NCBI RefSeq assembly: GCF_018139145.2
Contig: NC_059476.1
Coordinates: forward strand, 4,649,501-4,713,500
From: Gymnogyps californianus
Taxonomy: Eukaryota; Chordata; Aves; Accipitriformes; Cathartidae
Direction: 5' to 3'
Length of the DNA: 64,000 bases
The position numbers and the translations under genes were made by a program. The notes beneath the pieces were generated by a model that was given only the letters and a program-made list of their open reading frames with translations, had not been told where the DNA came from and made no database searches. Shown here piece after piece: positions 50,926 through 62,110 of the stretch; position 1 is the first letter of the stretch; each line of letters opens with the position of its first letter.

Positions 50926-52599
50926 AGGGTGGGACCAGTCTCAGGACCCAAACCAGAGGAGCCTAAAACCTAGGCCTGAGACCAGCAGAGAGGAAGAACA
51001 ACTTCATATCTGTCAAGAACAACCAGATATAATCTCAGCTCACTTTGATTCACTGTTCCGAAGGTCCTTCTGCTGTTCCTGTGTCAGGGTGCAGGTGCAC
51101 CAGCATCAAAGCCCTGGGCTGGGAAGCCTGGGCAACCCCCATCCCCACCCACTAGGAAGGGAAGCCTTCTCCCACCACTGGCACCACCAGAAGATGTAAA
51201 GCCCATCCTTTCCTCTGGGAGATCCTAGCCCACAGAAGCACAAAATAAGGGAGACCCCCTCTCTTTAAAGATAAGGCCCTCCTTCCCCAGTAACCTGCCA
51301 CTGCTGCCCAGTTTCTCTCTTCTCCACCTTTCATGACAACAGTCATTTATCAACTTTCTCAAGCAAAACAGCTTAAGCTGGTCTGCTGCTGCTCATCTTA
51401 ATGAGTCAAAGCCTTTTCATGTCTTTAACAGGATTTTGGACATGGGAAGGTCAGAGGTAAACAATACACCATGTCAGGCTAGATTAGATTTCATTTTAAG
51501 GTTTGACACCCTTTTGTTTCTATTATTAGTGCTGCCAGGCACTAAGGAGTTTCGTTAAGCTGCCTACAGCAATGCCAGCATACTTTTTTTTGTACAACAG
51601 AACAACCAATAACATGCACCAAATATTTGCATTATAAAGGAGGATTACTTTGAACCCTTCAATGAATTTCATTTTGTTAGTTGTCTACTCGCTCCCCCTG
51701 ATTTTCTCTACTTAGTGTCCTTCACAAATGTTGAGGCCGCCTTCCTCTTGGGATGGCACACAGCGTCAACGTGTACCCTCAGCAGGCTGGGGCAGCTCTG
51801 CCAGCTCTCAGGAGAAGACGTAATTGTCTTTCTTATTCTGTTCCTTAGCTCTTCTTTAGGCCATTATAGCCCATTAACTTGCACCCTGTGCCTACTTTCT
51901 TTTGCAAAAGCTTTTCATAAGTGGGTTTATCAATGGCTTTTTAAAGACCCCAGTAAGGACCACCTGGTCCCATTTCATGGGTACTTAGCTGATACACAAA
52001 GAAGCAAAGTAACAGACACAAACAAACATTGATTAGCTTAAACTAAAATGCAGCTGCAGGGGGTGATCTAGCAGCTTTGCACAAAATCTCCCAAAGGATC
52101 CCTTTCCCTGAGATTAAGTATTATAGGGAACAAGATTCTGGAGGATTTGGGAAGCTTGTATCTGATCAAGCTTAGAACCAGAACTCAATCATTATTCAGT
52201 ATAGCTAAACAACATGGGAAAAGCATACAATAGCTCTTTCATTTTTTGAAAGAAAAAAAATACATAGGAGAAACAAATTAAAATACCAAAAGAAATAAGC
52301 AGCTACAGACTATCTAAAACTTCCTCTGCCCCTTGTACTATAAAAGCTACAGAACAGCAAGACAGAGCTCCTCACACAATCACAGATACTTATGTTCTAA
52401 TATAAGCTGTTTTCTTTTCACTCATCCTAGCATAAGAAACAGAATTAAAAAAACAAAACAAAAAAAAACCATGAAGGAAGGACAAAAGACCCTGCACCTT
52501 AAAGCCCTAACATAACCAACCTAACTCTTCACAAAGCATGGGCATGTGGTGGGAGCTTTTCTAAGAAAGTCTCCACCCCCATTTCCCACCATGCTTTAA
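50926..52599. other. Non-genic stretch, possible further repeat remnants
   Basis: Nothing could be assigned with confidence. Sequence 50926-51350 may continue the old CR1. A minus-strand 64-codon and a plus-strand 106-codon frame overlap here. A POU octamer in reverse orientation lies at 51625-51632. An A-rich run sits near 52450-52470. Confidence 0.4.
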
Positions 52600-52960
52600 C
52601 CTCATAGCTATATATAAGCCAGCAAATCAGTCATGGTGGTATACGTTTGCTTTGTTTTTTCTAGCTGTAGGTAGGTTAGTTGTATGGCTGCTGTTGCTAA
52701 CTGGACATCAATATCTACAGGACATCAATATCTCAGACCAGTTGTAAGTAGAGTTTATGCTGCAGGTTTGTACAAGTATGTTACAAAGAGAGTACCAAGC
52801 TTGCTTGTGTTTTCTGAATCTGGCCAGGGTCAATGGAATGTGTCAAGCATTACCTGGAGTTGTGGATTGTGATACTAAATTAGCATGTACTGCAGTGTTA
52901 CTTCACTTGTTCTGAACAATAAGTCTCATTATTCAATAATCTGATCTTTGAATAAGGAAC
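52600..52960 (+). other. TATA-like segment with small frame and 14-base duplication
   Basis: CTATATATAAGCC near 52608-52620 is a good TATA-box match. About 65 bases further a 62-codon plus-strand frame opens (52684-52872), beginning MAAVANWTSISTG and ending at TGA. It contains a direct duplication of GGACATCAATATCT (52703-52716 and 52720-52733). The frame matches no family I know. The arrangement might be an LTR fragment, a dead retrocopy or coincidence. There is no poly-A tail and no clear TG...CA termini. Confidence 0.2.
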
Positions 52961-55900
52961 AGCTTTCTTTAAGCATTGCATCTGATTAAAGGAATTCTTA
53001 TGAAAACAGCAGAAATATTCATTATGTAATTAAAACTTTCCTGTTTACATGGAAAATTGCTATGAGACTAATGCTGTGAGAAGATGAAGACTTTAAAGGG
53101 TAGAACCTTGACTTTCAAGTTCTGTTAAAGAACATGAGTCATCTTTGGGAATGGGATTAAAGTAAATTTCTGCTTCTGTAGTAGGCTTACTGTGTGGCAC
53201 TCCTTTTTCCCTTTTCTATGGCTGCCTGATGTGTATGGTCGAGGCAAGCTAGGAAGGGGAGTAAACTAATACTATCAAGGCATTCTGAGCTTGAAGTCCT
53301 GTAGTAGTGATCCTAAAAACATGGTCTAAGATACCATGTTCTTGTTCTGAACTTACTGGGGTGGAGAGGGAAAAAGAAATTTCATGAAGACTCCTGAAAA
53401 AGGAGACTCCACTTAAAATTTTGTGGCAATCTGCTGTAAGTTTGTTGTGCTATTTTTCTGGTATTGCATTTTAATTAGCACTTGTTTTCTAGATAGTATA
53501 TGAAGTACCTATTCTTTTAAAGGTTATAGGCAATATAATATGTAGTGCCAGCACTTCACTGTCCAGGACAAGATACTCTCAACAACACAGTTACAATAGA
53601 AAGGAAATCTGAGTTATTTTATTGATCCCTTAGGAGGAAGCAAAGCCAAACTCTGGAAAAAAAGGAAATTCTGCAGGCTATGACCTCTATAATATGTATA
53701 GCAATAGAATAGGGACTTGAACATGTATCTGTAGATGAACTTCTACAATTCACACCTCATTTAATGCATTAAAAATGACAGCTGACTCTCTAGCATTTTT
53801 AAAAACAGGCTGACCTTTGCTGTTCGGCAGTATGTGTAGAGTTTCCATCATCCCTGAAGATGGAAAAGGAAACTCTCATTTCAGCAGTAGGTTTAGCTGG
53901 CACTCTCTCGCCTCTTTCTTGATAAAGAGGCAGAAAAGACATCTGAAAGAGCAAACTGAGCAATGAGTGCCTTGTGATGGTTGGTGTCATTGGGTCTTCT
54001 CCTGGGATGTGTTTGAGGAAAGCCAGCCCCACGAGGAGCAGGGAGGGAGATGCCAAGGGCTCCCCTGGGAGGCAGGTTCTCCTTCTGAGCAGAGGAAGAT
54101 GACCAGAGTAGATGCCAGAAACCAGCAACCTGTGAAAGATCAGGGAGAAATTCCCAGGGAAAAGAGGAAACTATTTCAGAGAAAAGGGAGGGGATAGGAG
54201 TGAAAAGGGATGGGAATAGAAGATGCAGATGACTTCTTAGATGGTCCCTCTTCTGAGGTCTGGGGGGTCACAGTTATTCCACTGCCTCTAGGAGGAAGCT
54301 CAGGGCCAGACTCCCTTGTGAAAGACCTCTTGCTCAAGACGTAAGCCTGTAAATGATGCAAAAGTTAAGTGTAACATTGCTAAGAAGTTGTTAGAACAGA
54401 TTCTGCTTTTATATCTAGTGATTTCTATACCTCTCTGAAAGGAGCTCTGTCACAATGAGATGCACTACTAACACTGCAGTAAAATATTCTGTAAATGGCA
54501 TGTGGGGAAGGCTTGCACAACCTGCGCTAAATCCATTTTGCCATATGTGCTAGCCCACATTGGAGTAGGGGATTTGTGGGGATTTGGAAGAAATCAGCTG
54601 AGAAAATGAGAAGACAAGAATTGGAGGAAAGCAATTCTGTGGGTTGTGTCCACACAGAATGATCCTTTAGGAATATGGTGAATGAAGGAGACCTAAAACC
54701 AAAATGTTCTGATGAGCATCACTTTGAGAATAATTCAATATGTTAAAAACAAAAGAAGAGTTCTTAAAGCCTGGTTTAGTGTGAAATAGGGACACTTGGT
54801 GGAGAAATTTAAACACTTAGCCAAGAACAGCTTCCAGCAGAGTGCACCCTTAAGGATACCACCTCAGCTTTGATGTGCTCTTACAGAAGGTGTGTTCCCC
54901 AAACAGGTGATATTGTTTTTAAAAAGGCTGAAGTCTGTCAGTTAAGTGCTTGCAAAAGGGGAAGACCAATGAGGTGTAGCAAACCCTCTGCAGAGAGGTA
55001 CTGTTGAAGAATGCTGTTGGAATTCATGGATGTGATTTGATAACTATTAAAGGAATAACTCATATTCTCTTGCAATGTTGTGTCATTCCACTGACATCTT
55101 GCTGGTGTTTATGGAACTTACCTTCTTGTAGGGTAAGCTAACTTCTGCTTTCTGTTGTAAACAGTGATTTATTTTTTTTAGCCAGCTAGGCTGATCAGTT
55201 GACAAACAATAGATTTCAAATTTCAGATTTTAAATATAGAACCAGTTATTTAGAAATATCAAAGAACCTACCTGTTCTTTCAGAGACTTGTAGCAGATGA
55301 CCTTTGTTTTGGAGTATCTAAAATTGTATTCTTGTCAAGCCTAGATTTTCAGCCAAGCCGAGATCATGCATAGATTTACTGGGGCTGAAGTTTATACCAA
55401 TTCTGAAGTGAGCAGGACTCCTTGTAGCATGGAAAGGTTAGGGCCTGTCCACGGTGCCCTGCCTGATGGAGGCCTCAGATGCTGTGGCCAACTCTGATGG
55501 CTCTGTTGGGGTGAAGGGCTGGTACTGTGAAACAGGCAGGCAAGGGATGTTTCACTAGCCAGGTTAAAAAGCAGTCAGTAATTGGACTCAAATCCTTCCC
55601 CACTGCATGGAAGTGTAAAATAAGCATGTAAAATATGCAGTGCTGTTAGGGTGACTCCATCTGCTCCATGGCAGCACCATGGCTGCTCTGCCTGATTTCC
55701 CTGGCAGGCTTCCCACCTCTCCCGTGGTTTATAGCTCAGCCTGCTCGCCACAGATCATCCTCTGGCCCTGAGCAAGGTTAGAGACTGAAATCACCGCCCC
55801 TGAGCCTCCAGGAAACAAGGGCATCTCTATCAGGCCCAGCCATCAAATCGCATCTCCTCTCTTGGTGCTGGTCCCGTATCTACAGCCAGCTTTCACAGCC

Positions 55901-57719
55901 AACATGCAACTGGGTATTTGGCTTTCCTACTGCAAGCTGTGGGTTTTGTATTCTCTTCCAGCCAGGTACACCATTACCCAGGGAGGTATTTATGTGCATC
56001 GGTGTTCTGACTACACCAGCTTTCTGTTCAAACAATTTCTGGTGAAAACAAAACTAAAGCCTGCGGTGAGAGAAGAGGGCAAGGAATTGGTAAAGCTATT
56101 TTGTTGGAAAAGACAAGGTCCGAGGGCAAATCACAAGTAGGATTGTGGTGGCGTGAGCAAGAAAAAGGCATGTTATCATTTTCATAGAGGCTTCATCACT
56201 GGGTGTAGGGATGGTTGGTGTGTTATTCACAGAGAAAATGCCAATTGGAGATGAGTTATGTTATACTCAGCCCTGAAACTGTACTCTAGAATGAATCGAT
56301 TCTGAGTTACAAAGTGAAAGAAAAGCATATAATATTTATATGGTGTCAAGTTTATGCCCTTGAAAGTGCAGATCCCAGCATTGTGGACTGGTGGGCTCCA
56401 CAGACTTCAGTGAAGATATATTGATGCAGACCAGCTGAGGCTAGGCAGCTTCATTGGCTACCAGAGAAAATGCTTGTTCCCTGATGAAGTAAGTGCTATT
56501 TATCTTTCTCAAGTTACAATCAAATATAGAGGTAACTGCCAAGGGAAAATAGGCGGGCTTCAATGTTTTTCAGCCCATCTTAGATTTTGCTAATAAAATA
56601 CAGTTTAAGGATGGTCTTGCATGGCTGTTAGGAAGTCTATTTATTTTTCTGAGAGATGATTTAATACTTTTTCATGAGCCCATATTGCACATGGGCGCTA
56701 TAAATTTTCAGTGCATTTGACCACCATCCTGATTGTATATAATGGCAGAATCTGGGATAACATTGCTGAAAAAAGTTCTCCATAGATAATTTTTTTAATT
56801 TTTTCTCTTTTTTCCGAAATAGCCTGACAAGACAGCCTGACAGTCTTTACAAACTATATAGATCAAAGTTTCCCATAATTTTCAACAGTTGGGTAGGTTT
56901 CTGGGGCTGGTTTTCAATGGAAATCAATAGAAATAATTCTGTTACTATACATATACAAGTTTGTGCATGACTGGGGATCTTAGATTTTGTTTTTGAGGTG
57001 TCACTAGCACCTGGGGTCAGGTGCCCACAAAGAAGTGATGGTAGGTCCTGCTGGCCTTAATTCCTGTCCCCCTCACCTGTGGTTGCCTTCATTTCTGTGG
57101 CAAAACTCTGCTTTGTACCTAAGTTTCTATTGCTAAGCTGTAGCACTGCTGAACAGATACGTGGGTGGCTGAAATCCTGGTGGGATTCAGAGAGCTGGTG
57201 TGCTCCCACTTCTTCCACCTGAAGAGTTCATCCAGACACATGGGTTTAGAGCATCCCTGTGGCTTATTTGTTTAGGGACCTTTCGTGGGAGGTGGGAAAT
57301 GAGGGCTGTATGCCATGTCTCAAGCAGAAGGGGCTTTTAAACCCGCATCACCCATGTGCTAATTAACAAGTCAAGAAGACAAATCTGCTGCCTCTTCTTC
57401 CAGAAGGCCAACCATGCTTCTGTGCCCAAACCTGGGAGTTGGTTCACAGCCATGGATGGTGGGGCAGGCAGGAGTCCAGCTGCTTGAAGGGTGTTTAATC
57501 CATGCTCCTCAGCCTGCTGTTTAGCCAGCAAAATTGAATCTGTGTCAGCACTCCTGTTTGCATTGTGTTTTTAGGCATTTAATTATTTCCATCTATTTTA
57601 GGAGTCATCAGTACACTCTTGCATGTCTAGCCTTTGAAGCCTATGCGTAACTACCTCTTCTTTGGTAAATTTAAATAGGTGCATTATCTGTTGAAGTGCT
57701 TTTTGTGATTTAGAAGCAG
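52961..57719. other. Non-genic stretch, CpG-poor
   Basis: Almost five kilobases of unique AT-leaning DNA with very few CpGs. No gene, RNA or repeat was recognised. The frame at 55862-56140 plus (92 codons) has no recognisable domain. Confidence 0.5.
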
Positions 57720-57930
57720 CAGTGGGACTAAGCGCAGAGATCAATCAATATTGATTATCACAGTTTTTCCTGGGCTTAAGAAAAGTGTGCTGTAATAAGG
57801 GACTGCAGGGTTTCAGTGGTTCTGAAGCATGCCTGCCTTTTCCCTGTGAGAAATCAAAGTGAGGGTAATTAATGCTGTTGGCCTGAACATTAATTCTAGA
57901 CCAGTGATGATACGGACATTAAAAGGAGGA
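57720..57930. promoter_or_regulatory. Candidate non-coding element with 14-base palindrome
   Basis: AATCAATATTGATT at 57743-57756 is a perfect palindrome. The overlapping GATCAATCAAT word resembles PBX/HOX-type sites. GGTAATTAATGC and ACATTAATTCTAG follow within 150 bases. There is no coding frame and no repeat. Confidence 0.27.
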
Positions 57931-59351
57931 TGTAGCCTTTCCCATAATGTATCGCCCTAAGTGTGTGTATGTATATTTGGCTGTAGTTGAGTTTGATGAA
58001 TTACCTGCCTTAGTTCTGCCACTGATATTGTTCTAAAGCTCATTAAACACAAAGTGGTGGCAAAGACGCTGGTGTGGTGTACGGGGTTTTGACTGCTGCT
58101 CATGGGCCACTCACAACACATATTCGTGCGCCAATATGTGTTTTTTCTCCAGCTGTGCAGAAGGAGCAATTGAGGCTCCTAAGTACTGCATGCAATAAAG
58201 AGCTGTATTAAAAAGGCAAGAAATAATGCTACCTCGGTCTTCCCAGGGAAAACAGCATTCGATGGTTCCTGCAGTGCTTGCTATTGGAGGGGGGATTTAG
58301 ACCAGGCTTGTTTTTTCTGTATTTGCACTTTGCTTCTGTTTGTCCTTGAAGTTTGTAACATCCCAGCCTCTCCCTGCATTGAACTGGGGGAATAGTTGTG
58401 CATTCTGTCGCCGCTGGCCTGGGATGAACTCAGCTTTTCTGCTCTGTTTTGTGCAGGGTTCGGCTGTAGAGGCAGGTACAGATTTAATGCAAATTATCAG
58501 CTGAGCTCTGGTGGCTTTTGCATAAAAAAAGCTAGGAGCAGAATGGGTTACCACATCATGAGGACAGTCTCCCTCTTCTCCACGTCTCCCTTTTGAAACA
58601 ATAAAAGCTCATTTGTGTCTTTAAAAGTCAAAAACCTCCATAGATTACAGTCTCGTCTGCATGCCAGCTTGTGCGGCTGCGATAGTCTGAACACTTCTTT
58701 TATTCCAGAGACTTAATCTAAAACTCTTCTGATTTGTTGTGACTGCCCTGAAAAAAGCCCCCTTTGAGTGGGTATAAGGTGCCCCTATTGCCTCTTTAAA
58801 CCACTAAGCCTTGTACCTGCAGCTGCCCGGGCAAAGCCCCTGGGATGCTGAATAAATGCAACAAAAGCCTGGCACATCCTGAGGCTGAGTACCAGCCTGG
58901 GTGGAGAAGCTCGCCTCTGCCTCCAGGATGAGTGCACGGAGAAGGTCCTAAGTCTGGAGAGCTGCCAGTGGCTCTGGGAAGCTGCTCTGCCTGGAGGGGT
59001 TGCAAAGGCATTAGTAACATCAGGGGCGGGAGAGGGTTTTTAACCTGATGACTCCCCAGGCGGGTGTCCCTTTCTGGAGCTCTTCCCGAAGAAGTTCGTT
59101 TTGCTGTCTGGGCACTGTGCGATGTGCTGTCGCCCTGGGGGTTCCCACCTTTGGGGTGCGAACTCTACCAGTAGATGTGCAGTGACTTTGCACTTGGGAA
59201 GCGGCTCCGTGGGCCACCGTGATCCTGCTCCAGCTGGGCCATGGCAGTGCTCTGGATGGGAGGCGTTCGGAAGAAGGCATCCCTGGCACCAGCGGCCTGC
59301 AATTAGTTACTTGTATGAGTACTTCAGACAATCTTGCTTTCATCCATGGCC
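57931..59351. other. Non-genic stretch
   Basis: No recognised gene. POU octamer at 58487-58494. The GC-richer part 58800-59300 holds overlapping frames of 74-107 codons on both strands without family likeness. Confidence 0.5.
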
Positions 59352-59410
59352 AATGTTAATATTAAAATGTTGATATGAAATGTTAATTATTAAATGTTAA
59401 TATTAAAAAA
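59352..59410. repeat. AT-rich minisatellite, about four 13-14 base units
   Basis: Four imperfect units based on AAATGTTAATATTA run in tandem: 59352-59364, 59365-59377, 59378-59391 and 59392-59405, then an A run. It is a simple local expansion with no coding content. Confidence 0.85.
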
Positions 59411-59449
59411 TGAAAAAGCAGATTTTACTCAGAGGTCAAAGCAGCTTTT

Positions 59450-59520
59450 ATTCACTCACTGATAGAGAAACTGAGGCAGAGATTTCCTTTTTCTCCTTAC
59501 ACACTACAGCCACTGATCAG
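59450..59520 (-). repeat. Short MIR/L2-like remnant, reverse orientation
   Basis: ACTGATAGAGAAACTGAGGC followed by AGAGATT and a CCTTACACACTACAGCC stretch follows the complement of the conserved MIR core. It is short and diverged. Confidence 0.38.
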
Positions 59521-61341
59521 TAGCTACATTTTTTTTTGTACAATAAATCATATTTTCTAGGTATCTAGATCAGCTGTGCTCATGGTATTCTGTAGATATT
59601 TTCCAAAAGGCTAACAGGTTAAAAAAAGGAAAGCTGACACATGCTGTCTAGACTACCTCAAAAGTTTGTCTCAAACCTTTTCCTCTGTTAAAGATGGAGC
59701 CAATGGAGTTGAGTGCTGTCCATCCACAATACTAATAGTTCTGCAACTATAAAACTTGTTGCTGATATGAAAAATAGTCTCATCAGGTTCACCTTTACTT
59801 CCACATTTTCCTAAAGTCATGTGTTTGGAGACAAAACACACACAATTGCTGAGACTTTCTGATCTGTGTTTAAATTAATTCCAAAGTTTTAAGATGGGAT
59901 TTATTTATCTTTTAATGTTGCTTTATCAAAATGCATGTCTCCAGCTATCTAGTGGTTGCTCAACTTGTATTAGAAGCCTCTTACTAGCTTGATATTATCA
60001 AACTTATTTAATGATTCTTTGTTTGCATATCAAAGACAAAGACTACATTGCTTGCTTACAAAGCTAGATCTAATCTTGAATCTTGTGTTCATTCTTTGAT
60101 CTCGGCACTGCCAGTGCAGTGTAAAACAACAAACCACAGCATTTTCATTAAGATACGCAAAGCGATACCATTTCCTGAGAAAATAAGATTTTATTGCTTG
60201 ATCTTCTGAGGGGGTTAGTGAATGTGAGATCTATTAGCCTAGTACATAAAAAGGTCAGCAAATCTACAAGGCTGTTTATGAAAGAGCATGTTCACCACTT
60301 GAGAAAATAAACTGTGAAGCAGAGCTACCTCTATGTGCAACCCCAGCGTTGACCCCTCTAATGGGGATGAACGTGATGCGGGGCAGTGACCACCCATGGA
60401 AGCACCTTGCGGAGAGCCTGGGGATGGGGGACAGGTAAAAGGAAGGGTGGGTGAAGCATTTCTTATCCCACAGGTCACACATAAAAATGGTTAAACATGC
60501 TAAAGAGCCTCAAATCTGATTTGTTGCAGTACAGTGTTTCTTAAGCGTTAGGGTTTAAATAAATACTCTTGCTTTGATCCTCCTGATGAGAAGATATACA
60601 CAAGGAGGGAAAGGAAAGAGTAAAAGCAATGCATGCATGCAATGCATGCGTGGAATCCAAGTCATGCCTTGCAGCGCAAAGCTTGTAGACAAGACCTTTT
60701 CCCCCGTCCTTAACTCAGGACTTCAGCAGGTATTGGATTTTTTCCAACCATTAGTCTAACTATGTACAGTCATTCGTAACACAGTTTTGAGGGAAGAAGT
60801 CTATAAATGCTTTCAGCATCTGAAGAAAGGCCTGTGATTACCCTGGAGCTGCCATAATTCCTTCCGCAATATTTGTACCACTGATTGAAGCCACAAATCC
60901 TCAGTCTGTACTGTTGTGCTAGTCTAGTGCCTCATGGTACCTAAGCTGGTGATTAATGGTGTCGCGGCGATCAGCAATACAGTACAAAGGAAGCCAGCCT
61001 TCAATTGCTGTTATCCTGTGCCCCCCCTGGGAGAGCAGCAGGGCAGGATGGTCAGGAGAAGCTTTTAAGACTGATTTCTTTGAAGTTTTCTGTGAATGGC
61101 TGTAGACAAAGGGCAGGATATGCCAGTCAGCTGTGGGCCGGAGGGTGGGATGGGAGACTGGGAGGGAGCTGATGTCTGCGATTAAAGACTGGACGTTTCT
61201 TACTGATGGTTGAAAATCCTATGTAAATGTGATTACATTTTATTTTGTTGCAATAATGGTAGTGGATGGAGCCTGGAAGAGTAATAAACCCCCTGTCACT
61301 TGGGAGCCAGGCAGGGATGGGGCCAGCCGTGAGGCATCTGG
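59521..61341. other. Non-genic stretch
   Basis: No gene recognised. A small ATGCATGC cluster lies at 60628-60650 (GCATGCATGCAATGCATGCG), which is locally palindromic. Confidence 0.5.
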
Positions 61342-61885
61342 CTAATGGCAGTAAATGCGGGCAGTGGCCTTCCCCGGCAGCTGCCCAAGGACTTGGTATT
61401 CCCCTCGCTTCCCTTTGCCTTCGGGCCTGTTTCTGATGTCTTTAGGGATGATGGACCCTCCACAGGAAATGGAGACCGACTGCATACGCAGCCCAGGCTC
61501 CTTGCCTAGCCCTTGGCGAGTCGTTAGGGAGCCTTTCTTCTTGAAGGCTGGGAAATGCCAGCAATGGATCTGGATGATGAAGCCCTGATTTCTGAGAGCC
61601 GGATTCATGAATGGTTCTTTTCGGGTTCTGAAGTTCACAATCAGTTCTCTTGCTGTGCCATGGCTCAGCCAAAATTCTCCTTCCAAAACCTTCAAAAAGA
61701 GAAGTCAGATCCGAATTTTGGGGCTAAGCTGCATCTTTTTAAAATATGCTGCAACTGTCTTTTGTTTTTGTCAGACTACTGAGTTCTGCTCCTGCAAAAA
61801 GCCTGTTTTTGACATAAAGCTAGTATTTCATAAGCTTAAAGTGCATTTGGCAAGCATAAGGATGCTGCATTCATTGTTATTCTAA
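61342..61885. other. Stretch open in several frames on both strands
   Basis: A 117-codon minus-strand frame (61342-61695) overlaps plus-strand frames 61355-61588, 61555-61782 and 61607-61885. The minus-strand product is basic and balanced in composition, with stretches such as GLGKEPGLRMQSVSISCGGS, but I recognise no domain, signal peptide or membrane segment. No convincing splice-site pair or start context settles the strand. It might be an unknown exon, a non-coding RNA exon, a conserved element or chance. I do not call a CDS. Confidence 0.2.
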
Positions 61886-61899
61886 AGAGATAGCGGATG

Positions 61900-62110
61900 A
61901 GAGAAGATGCTTGCATTAACAAGCAGAGTCGGACAGCTTGCCATTTGTAGCTTGCTTGAACTAATCAACGATATGGGATTATGCGCAAGACTTGCAGAAA
62001 GGCTGAGGATTTTATTGAAACATTTGCAAATGATATTAAAGTAAGACCTATAACAATACTTCCGATTAAATTTAATCTTTCCTAACTACAGAGATGTGAT
62101 GCAGTTCATC
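61900..62110. promoter_or_regulatory. Candidate non-coding element with octamer-like palindrome
   Basis: Unique block containing the perfect palindrome CATTTGCAAATG at 62021-62032, a CTAATCAACGATATGGGATT stretch near 61960 and GATTAAATTTAATC near 62064, which is itself palindromic. There is no open frame of note and no repeat. Confidence 0.27.

Noticed and set aside
50926..51470. Possible continuation of the old reverse-strand CR1
   Set aside because: After CACCTGGACACCCTGC the similarity could not be followed by eye, so the element was ended at about 50925.
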